This document shows, one piece after another, positions 17,938 to 26,190 of a stretch of DNA of 64,000 nucleotides. The stretch covers positions 2,046,001 through 2,110,000 of the forward strand of contig NZ_JAIOAO010000001.1 in NCBI RefSeq assembly GCF_021190955.1, in the 5' to 3' direction. A program made the translations under genes and the position numbers. Position 1 is the stretch's first letter; each line of letters starts with the position of its first letter. Below the pieces are notes generated by a model. It was not told the origin of the DNA. It searched no databases and saw only the letters and a program-made list of their open reading frames with translations. Origin of the DNA: Parachryseolinea silvisoli. Lineage in GTDB: Bacteria > Bacteroidota > Bacteroidia > Cytophagales > Cyclobacteriaceae.

Positions 17938-18080
17938 AAAAAGCCCGGACAATGCTGCCCGGGCTTTCTATATGAAGATTTCGTTATTAATCATTCATGT
18001 ATACAACTCCGGGACGGGTCGTGCTTATCGGCACGAACACGGATCACCGCGGGATTAAATTGGAGTTGTTTCATTTTCAT
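17938..18080 (-). ncRNA. Candidate structured small RNA (or mRNA for a 29-aa peptide)
   Basis: A near-consensus promoter (18085-18114) and a strong terminator (17940-17967) bound a ~140-nt transcript. Inside are an 8-bp closing stem (GGAGTTGT at 18062-18069 with ACAACTCC at 18003-18010) and a perfect 6-bp hairpin (TCGTGC 18019-18024 with GCACGA 18031-18036). The same strand also holds a 29-codon ORF, 17991-18080, starting MKMKQLQFNPAVIRVRADKH. With the promoter placed where it is, its ATG would be at or within a few bases of the transcript 5' end. I cannot decide between a non-coding RNA and a leaderless small peptide; the nested stems favour RNA. It could also be a leader of the DinB/kptA genes, as the terminator ends 46 nt before that ATG. 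Confidence 0.45.
17940..17967 (-). terminator. Rho-independent terminator of the small RNA unit
   Basis: AAAGCCCGG and CCGGGCTTT form a 9-bp stem around a 10-nt loop. On the minus strand the stem is followed by six T residues; on the plus strand the T-run is broken, so minus is the functional orientation. Confidence 0.8.
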
Positions 18081-18084
18081 AAGA

Positions 18085-18114
18085 CAAAGGTAATTAAGTT
18101 TTTGAATTGATCAA
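18085..18114 (-). promoter_or_regulatory. Bacteroidota-type promoter of the small RNA unit
   Basis: On the minus strand a TTG (plus 18112-18114) is separated by 19 nt from TACCTTTG (plus 18085-18092), which fits the TTTG / TAnnTTTG promoter of this phylum. Transcription should begin about 4-7 nt downstream, that is around 18078-18082. Confidence 0.6.
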
Positions 18115-18141
18115 CAGGAAACTGCGTATTTTCACGAAACC

Positions 18142-19005
18142 ATGGACGCCGACCTGCACACACTATATTGTTCGGACTTCTATCAGGTAGTCGATTTCCG
18201 GTGCCGATGCACCTCGTGCATCACAACGAAACCCGAGTACGCCGATTCCTTTTGTGTCAGTTTTGTACGCAAGGGGAATTTCCTGTATAATGTCTTCCGC
18301 CGCTCCATGGACTCCTACACCGGCTGTGTGATCGTCACCAAACCCGGCACAGAACGAACCATCACACACACGCACAGTATACCCGACGAGTGCACCATCT
18401 TTCAATTCACCGGCGATTTCTTTCGCGAGCTGCTGGAGTATCATGGCAACCTGCGCTTCTTCACCGACGACGACATACATTCGCTGTTGGTTAAAACCGA
18501 TGTCTCGCTTGAGTTTTTACATCACCACATCATTCGCCGGATATTAACCGGCGCCGGAAGCAAGCTCGAGATCGATCAATGTGTGTTGGACATTGTCCGC
18601 GAAGTATTACCCAAAGTGGCCGGCTCTACGCCCGACACCCGCATCGACGCGCGACTTAAAAAGAACCACCTGGAAACGATCGAATCTGCCAAAGCCTACC
18701 TGAGTACACATTTTACCGAAGACATATCCCTCACTATCCTCGCACGGCATTGCTGCGTGAGCCCCTTTCACTTCAGCCGCATCTTCAAGACCTTCACCTC
18801 ATACGCGCCCCACCAGTACCTGCTGCACACCCGGCTAAAACATGCCGAAATGATGTTGCGCAATACAACGCTGCCGGTAGCCGACGCTGCCTTTGGCTCT
18901 GGCTTCAACAGCCTCGAACACTTCACCATTTCGTTTAAGGAACGGTACGGCATGCCTCCGGCTAAATTCCGCGCCACGGCTGCGGCCGCATCGATCCAGA
19001 AATAG
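18142..19005 (+). CDS. AraC-family transcriptional regulator
   Basis: 287 aa. An N-terminal cupin-like sensing part (~1-150) is followed by a canonical AraC DNA-binding domain (~180-280). First helix-turn-helix ISLTILARHCCVSPFHFSR, second VADAAFGSGFNSLEHFTISF, then the conserved KERYGMPPAKFR. It is transcribed away from the small RNA unit and 67 nt upstream of a DinB-like gene, a natural candidate target. The ligand is unknown. An unusual CTSCITTK motif near residue 25 has two Cys, possibly redox-sensitive, but this is speculative. Confidence 0.9.
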   Translation: MDADLHTLYCSDFYQVVDFRCRCTSCITTKPEYADSFCVSFVRKGNFLYNVFRRSMDSYTGCVIVTKPGTERTITHTHSIPDECTIFQFTGDFFRELLEYHGNLRFFTDDDIHSLLVKTDVSLEFLHHHIIRRILTGAGSKLEIDQCVLDIVREVLPKVAGSTPDTRIDARLKKNHLETIESAKAYLSTHFTEDISLTILARHCCVSPFHFSRIFKTFTSYAPHQYLLHTRLKHAEMMLRNTTLPVADAAFGSGFNSLEHFTISFKERYGMPPAKFRATAAAASIQK

Positions 19006-19039
19006 CAAGATTCCTCAAATGCTCCTCCTCACCACCCGG

Positions 19040-19047
19040 TAGTTTTG
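19040..19047 (+). promoter_or_regulatory. Candidate -7 promoter element for the DinB-like gene
   Basis: TAGTTTTG is an exact TAnnTTTG match 25 nt upstream of the ATG at 19073. No convincing -33 element is visible, which would fit a promoter that depends on an activator such as the AraC protein encoded upstream. Confidence 0.4.
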
Positions 19048-19072
19048 TGTCATCACAAAATCACTTACTGCT

Positions 19073-19480
19073 ATGAAAAAACATCTTTTAAATCTCCTGG
19101 ATCACTCACGTGATTATACCCTGGCCGTGGCAGAAGCCATGCCGGCAAAAGAATATGCGTTTAGGCCGGTCAGCACCGTGTGGAATTTTGGCGAGCTGTT
19201 GCATCACATCGCCTATAGCATCGCCTGGTGGGAAGACAATTATATAAAAGGAGTCAAGACTGAGTGGAATCCGCCGGCAGCAACAGTGGCAAAAGCCGAC
19301 ATCAAAACTTATATAGAAATGATGTATAGCGATCTGGCCAATACGGTAGAAAAGACAAAATTCAACGACGATGCCCTGGCAGGATTCTATGCCACACTGG
19401 ACCACATCACCCACCATCGCGGACAAGCCATTACGTACTTACGATGTGCCGGCCAGGTGCCACCGGAGTATACTTATTGA
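19073..19480 (+). CDS. DinB-family protein
   Basis: 135 aa four-helix DinB fold. The family histidines are visible in LLHHIAYSIAWW (~45) and ITHHRGQAITYL (~110), the latter being the most typical DinB signature (HxxxHRGQ-like). Probable metal-dependent thiol transferase or stress protein; substrate unknown. It follows an AraC regulator gene and its last 7 nt overlap the convergent end of the dicarboxylate transporter. Confidence 0.85.
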   Translation: MKKHLLNLLDHSRDYTLAVAEAMPAKEYAFRPVSTVWNFGELLHHIAYSIAWWEDNYIKGVKTEWNPPAATVAKADIKTYIEMMYSDLANTVEKTKFNDDALAGFYATLDHITHHRGQAITYLRCAGQVPPEYTY

Positions 19481-20709
19481 TCTGCTGCGGGAGTTTTTTC
19501 GGCAAAGGCCTGCTCCATGGCAATGTGGTCAAATGCCCGCTCATTATTAGAGATCCAAACGGTGGCCACACCATTGCCAATCAGATTCGTAATGGCGCGT
19601 GCCTCTGACATAAAGCGGTCTACACCAATAAGCAAGGCAAGTCCGTCTACGGGTATAGTCTTGATTGCCTGCAACGTAGAGGCTAACACGATAAAGCCGC
19701 TGCCGGTTACGCCGGCAGCGCCCTTTGACGTCACCATCAGGATGCCGATCAACACCAGCACCTGGTCGAGCGACAGGTGCACATGGTAAGCCTGTGCTAA
19801 AAAGATGCATGCCATCGACAAGTAGATCGTCGTGCCGTCCAGGTTAAACGAATAACCCGCCGGAATCGTAAGCCCCACAACCGGCTTGGCGCAGCCCATG
19901 CGCTCAAGCTTTTCCATCAGCGAGGGCAACGCAGCCTCACTCGACGATGTGCCCAGCACAATAAGAATCTCGTGCCGTATATATTTTAGAAAATGCCAGA
20001 TGTGAATACGGTACATCCATAAGATCGCGCCCAACACCCCAAAGATAAAGATTGCCATCGTCAGGTATATCGCGCCCATAAGCTTGGCCAGCGACACCAG
20101 TGTAGAAGGTCCGAACTTCCCCACGGTATACGCCATCCCCCCAAAGGCCCCGATCGGCGCCACATACATCACCAGGTGCAACGCCTTGAAAACATACTTC
20201 GACACAAGACTCAACGGGCGCAGGATCCTATCCTTGCCAGCAAATAAACCGAGCAATGAACCAAAGATGATCGCCACCACCAATACCTGCAGCGTGACGT
20301 TTTCAGAAAAGAAATGTTTCCAGCTAAAGTCTTGCGCGCCGGCCACATATTTATCGATAGACACCCCACGGGCACGCGTGGTGTCTACTCCTTCCCCCGG
20401 TTGAATCAACCAGGCCACGGCAACGCCGATCAACAACGCAAAACTGGTAACGATTTCAAAGTATAACAACGCTTTACCCCCCGTCTTGCCCACCTTCTTC
20501 AGATCGCCCATGGCAGCAATCCCCAGCGTAATGGTGAGGAAGATGATGGGATAAATAAAGAGCTTGACAAGCGCGATAAACTTCTCGCCAAGCACCCCCA
20601 TCTCGATGGCGGTCGCCGGGTTAACGACGCCCAGCACAATACCCGCGGCAATGGCGAGCAATACCCAGAACGTGAGGTTCTTCAGAATGTGCTGAACTGT
20701 TTTCTTCAC
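19474..20709 (-). CDS. dctA: Dicarboxylate/amino acid:cation symporter (DctA/GltP family)
   Basis: 411 aa integral membrane protein with the two re-entrant hairpin signatures of the DAACS family: LGTSSSEAALPSLMEKL (serine-rich HP1) and PAGYSFNLDGTTIYL (TM7 NMDGT-like motif). The C-terminal GVDRFMSEARAITNLIGNG is the TM8 substrate-binding motif with Asp and Arg. It takes up C4-dicarboxylates or glutamate/aspartate with protons or sodium. The arginine in TM8 fits acidic substrates, but DctA versus GltP cannot be settled by eye. It stands 18 nt downstream of the SMI1/KNR4 gene on the same strand. Confidence 0.9.
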   Translation of the reverse strand: MKKTVQHILKNLTFWVLLAIAAGIVLGVVNPATAIEMGVLGEKFIALVKLFIYPIIFLTITLGIAAMGDLKKVGKTGGKALLYFEIVTSFALLIGVAVAWLIQPGEGVDTTRARGVSIDKYVAGAQDFSWKHFFSENVTLQVLVVAIIFGSLLGLFAGKDRILRPLSLVSKYVFKALHLVMYVAPIGAFGGMAYTVGKFGPSTLVSLAKLMGAIYLTMAIFIFGVLGAILWMYRIHIWHFLKYIRHEILIVLGTSSSEAALPSLMEKLERMGCAKPVVGLTIPAGYSFNLDGTTIYLSMACIFLAQAYHVHLSLDQVLVLIGILMVTSKGAAGVTGSGFIVLASTLQAIKTIPVDGLALLIGVDRFMSEARAITNLIGNGVATVWISNNERAFDHIAMEQAFAEKTPAADQ

Positions 20710-20727
20710 AATGCAAACGATGGCTGG

Positions 20728-21288
20728 TTAGAGGTCTTCGCGGTGAATGATACCGCCCCACTCCGCGGAATATATATACTCGCCTTTTACAAGCTGGCCG
20801 ACATAATCTTCAATCCACGCTTGGAACGAATCGGCAATGATGGGCCGCTCGGGCGCATCGTGCCACATGCGAATGATCTGCCCTTTGCGTCCACCGGGCG
20901 CAGGATCAAGATCAATACAATAATGATTGCCACTGCCGTCGTACGTAATGGGGATCCACATCGGATTCCACCAGTCGCTCTTTACACCTTCCTCCGGCTC
21001 TGAGTATGTGCCATGAAAATTGCCATTGTCCAGCAGGTCTCGCCATACGCGCCACTCCTCCAAAATCCGCTCAGTCGACAGCAGCTCCTCTGTTTCAATC
21101 AACCCCTCGCCGGGCTCCTGTCCATTGTGCACCTTATAAAAATCGCGAAAAGCGGCAGGCAGCGTGACCCCCATAGCCTTCTCCAGGTTAGCAAAATCGC
21201 CTGGCAGCGCGCCAGGATTAAGCTCGTCGAGCAAATGCGCAGCATGCTCCTCCAGCCAGCGTTCGAGTTTTTGCCAAATTGCAAGCAT
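20728..21288 (-). CDS. SMI1/KNR4 (SUKH) family protein
   Basis: 186 aa. The core signature is clear: FANLEKAMGVTLPAAFRDFYKVHNGQ, then WNPMWIPITYDGSGNHYCID and the C-terminal SFQAWIEDYVGQL. SUKH proteins in bacteria often serve as immunity proteins against nuclease or deaminase toxins; many are solitary and of unknown role. No toxin gene is adjacent here. It probably forms a transcription unit with the dicarboxylate symporter downstream (18-nt spacing). Confidence 0.88.
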   Translation of the reverse strand: MLAIWQKLERWLEEHAAHLLDELNPGALPGDFANLEKAMGVTLPAAFRDFYKVHNGQEPGEGLIETEELLSTERILEEWRVWRDLLDNGNFHGTYSEPEEGVKSDWWNPMWIPITYDGSGNHYCIDLDPAPGGRKGQIIRMWHDAPERPIIADSFQAWIEDYVGQLVKGEYIYSAEWGGIIHREDL

Positions 21289-21444
21289 AATAAAACGACT
21301 AGGCGACTAAAATAAGGAATCCCTCGGTGCAATGCGAAAAAGTGCCATTCTTTCCTCCAGGGTTCGCCCATATACGGCATATAACGCAATCCCACACGCA
21401 TCTGGCAAATAATACCCCAACCTCACACACCGGAAAAATCAGGC

Positions 21445-24039
21445 CTACAACTCCGAACAATAAATCTTCTCATACGCCTCTTGATCGTACACTTCCTTTC
21501 GGATAAGCTGGCCATCATGGCTATAATATATCACCACAAAAAGTGACGCCTCCTCCACATGCTTCTCCGTAAAATACATCGGAATCTCCGCCGAGCCTAC
21601 ATTAACAATGTCACTATACGTGATGGGAATAACCGTTCCCCGCTGACTATGAAACACGCCATAGCGATTATCCTGGCGAACAATAGCGAGCTTCTCGGCA
21701 GGCGTATCGCGAATCAATTCGTACCCCTTGATATTGTGCAGCACAACCGTGTGCGTAGCGATGTTGTACAACATCCAATAGGATTCTTTTTTCACCAATG
21801 CGACAGAGTCGTTCCACACATTGATCTCCTTAAACTCGAAGTCGCCCAGGGGGTTGTTGTCCCACCCGATAAAGCCATAATGTCCTTCTCTATAGGCGAC
21901 GAGCGCCTGGTCGTTATACGGCTGCAGGTTCTTGGCGTAAAGCGGTTTGATCAGCTTCTTCCGCACGATGTCGAACATCCCGAACTTCATCGCCCGCAGC
22001 AGCGACACTGTACCGTTGCTGGCCGAGCCGATCGCATCGTACTCGATCGGCAGCACCGGCTTGCCGTCGTCCGTCACCAGACCTTTCTTTTCTTTGCGCG
22101 ACACGATAAATAACCCTTGCCCCGCATATTGAATGCGATCGTACGCACCGCTAAAAAGCTTACGGCCATCGCGGTTATAGACTGTGCGCGCCTTATTAAA
22201 ATCTACCGCCAAAAAAGCAGATGAATCTTGCCCCGGCACAAACTCAACCCGTGCCGCTGCTTCGAACGGCAACACCACGCCCGACGTGATGTGCACAAAG
22301 AGGCTATCGTTCCTGACGCCGACAGCAAAAGGCCCCGCCATATAAAGTGAATCATAGCGGGCGATCGCCGCAGCCTGGCGCATCGGCAGCAGCAAATGCC
22401 AGGTATACCCCGCCCTGGCCGCGACCCAGGGCTCGTTCACAGCAACCGAGTCGTAGGGGTCGGCGGTATTGTGACGCGTATCGTAGAGTATATGCCGGGT
22501 ATCCGCCGTAGTTGCCAGCGCCCCAAAGAACGCCGGGGCCAACCGTTGTTGCCGCGCCGGCACCTGAATATCGAGATGCTGACCAAGCACACCTTCGTGT
22601 GAGCCGGCGCGAAACCAAATTAATCCATTGGGCCACGGCTTGACATCATTAAAGACATCGCGCAGGCCGAGTGGCTGCTGGTCGGCAATACACGCCACTT
22701 GTTCTAACGTCGTAAGCCAGTACTTGTCATTCTTTTTTAAGATCACCACATTACCGGCTGCCTGTACGTCGTCCCACGATGCGCCGAGTAACAACCGTCC
22801 CGCCAGGGTGCGCACCGACCAGTAGTCGCCGGTGCGTATCGCCAGCAAACGACCGCTCAGCATACGGGCATCCTGAACGCACGAGTCGAGTGGTATAAAT
22901 CCCGTTTTGTGCACGACACGGGTACATGCGTCGCCTTGTACCAGCAGAAATCCGGCCCCAAGATCTTCCACGCCCGAGACGGCGCCACGATAGATCATTA
23001 CCCCATTTCGTGCCATAATACCGTTAGGCAGAATAAGGATGTCTTCATGTATGTTTCCACAGAGATATTCACTTTCCAGCTCGTCTATTGCAGCGTCCAG
23101 TACTTCTTTCCCGTCCTCATCCATAAAACCAAAATGACCTTTATGCAGGAAGGGAACGAGGTATCCCTGGTCGGCTATCCGCACGCGGTGGAGCGAGTCC
23201 TGCTGCAATACCCGGGGAAGTTGCTCTGCTGTCAGATCTTCGGGCAGCAGGTGATATAGCAGGTTACGGGCGCCGATGCGCTCGCGGCTATGCGGGTATT
23301 TTTCAATAAAAGCTATAAAAGGCTCGGCCGTGCCCGCCGCCGTGGCAATCTCAAAGATATTACGCTCGGCTTCGGCGCGGTAGGGCGAGAGGGGGTGGTC
23401 GTGTACAAACTGCTCGTAACTGCGCAGGTGCTGGTCGCGGGTCGAGGCCTCGTAGAGCAGCTGCTCATAGCGGCTCCGGGCCTCGGCCGCCTGGCGGGCG
23501 TCGGGGTACCGCGCGAGGTAGTGGCCAAAAGCCTGGTAGGTATTGTCCGTTACGGCCTGCTCGAAGGCGACCTCATCACGCAGGTCGCGGGCCTCCTGCT
23601 GCTGCTGCGCCGCCGGGAACGAAAGCAGAAAATCGACATAAGCCTTTTCAGTGTGAAGCTTACGCGCACGGCCGAAGGCCGCACTGTCGATCTGCCCACG
23701 CAGGCGTAGCAGAATGAGGCTGTCGAGCGGAAAACGCTTCAGGCGGTCGCGTTGCCGCGGGCTTGTATGCCGGTAGTCGGCCTGGGCCGCCAGGGTGTAG
23801 CGATAGGCGGAATCGACCTGGAATGCGGGGTTTTCGGGGGCGAAGAAGTAGCTGGCCATCACATAGTTGGCCGTGGCATTGACACTGTCGCGGTGCAGGG
23901 CCTTGCGCCCCTGCTCATAGGCACGCTCCCATTTATGCCGCGACAGGTTGCTCCAGGCCGCACGTTCGGGCGCGAATTGTGCCCAAAGGCACACAGGAGC
24001 CAGCAGGGCCAGGCATACTATAGTCAGCGGTTTGATCAA
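21445..24039 (-). CDS. Secreted WG-repeat protein with N-terminal TPR-like region
   Basis: 864 aa with a cleavable signal peptide (PLTIVCLALLAPVCLWAQ). Residues ~25-270 are helical, TPR-like and Gln/Ala/Arg rich (YEQGRKALHRDSVNATANY). From ~280 on come WG/KWG-type repeats of ~35-40 residues, e.g. HFGFMDEDGKEVLDAAID, KKGLVTDDGKPVLPIEYD, KFGMFDIVRKKLIKPLY and RYGVFHSQRGTVIPITYSD. Several repeats in the middle are degenerate. Such proteins are common in Bacteroidota and are thought to be periplasmic or surface interaction scaffolds. No enzymatic motif seen. It stands alone between the SMI1 gene and a divergent conserved gene. Confidence 0.88.
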   Translation of the reverse strand: MIKPLTIVCLALLAPVCLWAQFAPERAAWSNLSRHKWERAYEQGRKALHRDSVNATANYVMASYFFAPENPAFQVDSAYRYTLAAQADYRHTSPRQRDRLKRFPLDSLILLRLRGQIDSAAFGRARKLHTEKAYVDFLLSFPAAQQQQEARDLRDEVAFEQAVTDNTYQAFGHYLARYPDARQAAEARSRYEQLLYEASTRDQHLRSYEQFVHDHPLSPYRAEAERNIFEIATAAGTAEPFIAFIEKYPHSRERIGARNLLYHLLPEDLTAEQLPRVLQQDSLHRVRIADQGYLVPFLHKGHFGFMDEDGKEVLDAAIDELESEYLCGNIHEDILILPNGIMARNGVMIYRGAVSGVEDLGAGFLLVQGDACTRVVHKTGFIPLDSCVQDARMLSGRLLAIRTGDYWSVRTLAGRLLLGASWDDVQAAGNVVILKKNDKYWLTTLEQVACIADQQPLGLRDVFNDVKPWPNGLIWFRAGSHEGVLGQHLDIQVPARQQRLAPAFFGALATTADTRHILYDTRHNTADPYDSVAVNEPWVAARAGYTWHLLLPMRQAAAIARYDSLYMAGPFAVGVRNDSLFVHITSGVVLPFEAAARVEFVPGQDSSAFLAVDFNKARTVYNRDGRKLFSGAYDRIQYAGQGLFIVSRKEKKGLVTDDGKPVLPIEYDAIGSASNGTVSLLRAMKFGMFDIVRKKLIKPLYAKNLQPYNDQALVAYREGHYGFIGWDNNPLGDFEFKEINVWNDSVALVKKESYWMLYNIATHTVVLHNIKGYELIRDTPAEKLAIVRQDNRYGVFHSQRGTVIPITYSDIVNVGSAEIPMYFTEKHVEEASLFVVIYYSHDGQLIRKEVYDQEAYEKIYCSEL

Positions 24040-24177
24040 TCTCCGAACGCTTCATAATGCGTAAGAGGTCAAAACTACAAAGTTCAGTGCAAAGCAAGAA
24101 TTCTTCGTAACGCGATATGCGTATATTGCGGGATGTAATAAATTTTGTAAATTTTCAGGGAATGTTAACTGTCTTTC

Positions 24178-25623
24178 ATGGCGAAACTAAAGAATATCAT
24201 TAAGCAACTTTCGGAAAAGGACTTCAAAGCTATCTACGATTCACTCATTGAAAGCAATGCCGAAAAGTCGGCATACCTGCTCCGGTCTCTCCGGGAGCGG
24301 CAGCTTTCCGACAACAAAATTATGACAGAGCTGGATGTAAACGCCAACGCGTATTACACCCTCCGCTCACGCCTGAACCTGAAGATTGAAGAATACCTCA
24401 TGGGCCAGCTGGAAAGCCCCCGTACAGATGTGCTGCGCAAAGTGGCCAACATCAATGAGGTCCTCTTCACCAAAAAGAAGGCCATTTCCGTTGCGACCCT
24501 TAAGAAGTTGGAAAAAGAGCTGTTGGACTATGACCTGGCCAACGAGCTGACCGTTATTTACAAGTCGCTCAAAAAGCTCAACATCAACTCACCCGACTAC
24601 TTCCAGTATTCACAGCTCTACAACCGGCACGTAGCCTATATGTTGGCCGTGGACAAAGCCGAAGACCTGCTGGCCGACTACTTCAAAAAGTATGGCGACT
24701 ACATGCTCAACGGCGGTGAAGTAGAAAAGCTGGGACTGGTGCTGCTCATGAAAGAAATGCAGAACGTCGCGAAACTGTACGAATCGCACCGTCTCTACGT
24801 GTACCAGAGCTGCATGTACATCTTCCACCGCCTGTTTGTAGAGGTAGACGACAACATGCACCAGGAAGGCGAGTCGATCGAAGACATTTTCGACAAAGTG
24901 CAGCGCATTTTCGAAAGCTACCACCTCGACTCCATCTACTACCACATCAACCTGGTATTCGAATTCCTGAAGCTGGAGTACTACAACCACTACAAGGTAT
25001 ACCGCCAGGCCGAGAAGTACTACGAAGAAGTAAACGACGCCTGCGCCAACCTCATGGTGAACTACGCCACCTTCACCTTCCCCGCGCAGTTCCTCCTCTC
25101 AAAGCTGGAGCGCCACCTGCGCACCGGCACGGAAGCCGAGCTGTATTCCGAAAACGAAAGCATCTTCCTCGACTATGAAGTCGACACGATGGACGTGCCG
25201 AAGCATATCGTATACATCGTGTACCGCGCGCTGTCGTCGTACTACATAGGCAAATTCGAAGAAGCCGCCAAGCTTATCAACGGCCTGCTCAACGACGTGA
25301 GCCTGAAGAAATATCCATACGCACAACTCGAGATCAAGTCGCTGCTTGCCCTGCAGTACACACTCATGCACGACGTGGAGCTCTTCAACCAGCTCTCGAA
25401 CAGCATCCAGCGCCAGATCCGTTTGTTCGGCAAAGACAGCTGCGAAAACATCCAGCTCTTCCTGAAGATCCTCAAGATCACCACCAGTGAAGCCAAAAAG
25501 GAAAAAGCCAAAAAGATCAACGCTGTCATCCCGCGCCTCAGCGCCATCAACGTAGGCTACTTCGCCCCCACCAAGCTAATCAAGCTCGACGAGCGCTTCG
25601 TAAACCTACTGACGGAGTTCTAG
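24178..25623 (+). CDS. Conserved helical protein, 481 aa, unknown function
   Basis: A fully alpha-helical soluble protein without signal peptide. It starts MAKLKNIIKQLSEKDFKAIY and has solenoid-like helix pairs (e.g. FPAQFLLSKLERHLRTGTEAE, YYIGKFEEAAKLINGLLN) reminiscent of degenerate TPRs. No catalytic motif is visible. It is transcribed from its own region and ends in a strong bidirectional terminator at 25640-25674. Unusually even codon use (strong CTG, AAG, TAC preference) suggests a well-expressed gene. I do not recognise a named family. Confidence 0.85.
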   Translation: MAKLKNIIKQLSEKDFKAIYDSLIESNAEKSAYLLRSLRERQLSDNKIMTELDVNANAYYTLRSRLNLKIEEYLMGQLESPRTDVLRKVANINEVLFTKKKAISVATLKKLEKELLDYDLANELTVIYKSLKKLNINSPDYFQYSQLYNRHVAYMLAVDKAEDLLADYFKKYGDYMLNGGEVEKLGLVLLMKEMQNVAKLYESHRLYVYQSCMYIFHRLFVEVDDNMHQEGESIEDIFDKVQRIFESYHLDSIYYHINLVFEFLKLEYYNHYKVYRQAEKYYEEVNDACANLMVNYATFTFPAQFLLSKLERHLRTGTEAELYSENESIFLDYEVDTMDVPKHIVYIVYRALSSYYIGKFEEAAKLINGLLNDVSLKKYPYAQLEIKSLLALQYTLMHDVELFNQLSNSIQRQIRLFGKDSCENIQLFLKILKITTSEAKKEKAKKINAVIPRLSAINVGYFAPTKLIKLDERFVNLLTEF

Positions 25624-25639
25624 CAAATGGAATAACATA

Positions 25640-25674
25640 AAAAAGGCGCCCCGACAAAATCGGGGCGCCTTTTT
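25640..25674. terminator. Bidirectional rho-independent terminator
   Basis: A perfect 15-bp stem (AAAAAGGCGCCCCGA / TCGGGGCGCCTTTTT) with a CAAAA loop. T-tracts follow on both strands, so it can serve the helical protein gene (+) and the response regulator gene (-). Confidence 0.9.
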
Positions 25675-25726
25675 GTTTTTTCGCTTTCACACCCGATGGC
25701 TATCGGGTCCACACGCACACTGTTTC

Positions 25727-26134
25727 TTATATCTCCAGCTTAACAATACTCTCATGCGAGAGTGGCTTGTTCAGGTACAGCTTAACATTTTCGTACTTCT
25801 TAGACCGGTTAAAATCCTGCGGGTTGATCGACGAGGTCAACATAACGATCTTACATTTTTTCTTGGCGGTATTCGAGAGCTTCTCGAATTCATCCAGAAA
25901 TTGAAAACCGTCCATGAGCGGCATATCGATATCCAGGAAGATCACATCGGGCAAAACCGAGTCGGCGACGTCCAGCTTTTCCATATTCTTCAAAAACTCG
26001 ATCGCGCTTTTTGCTCCCGTATGCGTATAGATATTTTCCGTCACGGAGGCGGCCTCGATCATTTTCTGATTAATAAGATTGTCGATCTCATTATCGTCGA
26101 TGAGCATGACGGTACGATATTTCTTTCCTGCCAT
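25727..26134 (-). CDS. Single-domain response regulator
   Basis: 135 aa, receiver domain only. Acidic pair in MLIDDNEIDNL (Asp11-type), phospho-acceptor Asp in VIFLDIDMPLMDG, Thr/Ser in VMLTSS and Lys in LYLNKPLS. There is no output domain, so it acts by protein contact, as in CheY-like or phosphorelay proteins. The IDNLINQKMIE opening is typical of Bacteroidota receivers paired with PAS-domain hybrid kinases. No kinase gene is adjacent. Confidence 0.93.
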   Translation of the reverse strand: MAGKKYRTVMLIDDNEIDNLINQKMIEAASVTENIYTHTGAKSAIEFLKNMEKLDVADSVLPDVIFLDIDMPLMDGFQFLDEFEKLSNTAKKKCKIVMLTSSINPQDFNRSKKYENVKLYLNKPLSHESIVKLEI

Positions 26135-26190
26135 AAGTCTTTTAATGCTTTATAAAAATAATGTATTGATGCTGATTTGCAAACAAAAGT

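Noticed and set aside
18142-19480. AraC and DinB genes as part of the ternary conflict system
   Set aside because: Separated from the operon by convergent and divergent genes and a terminator; no sign of co-transcription.
25640-25674. Inverted repeat as a CRISPR or attachment site
   Set aside because: Single perfect stem with T-tracts on both sides is a standard bidirectional terminator.
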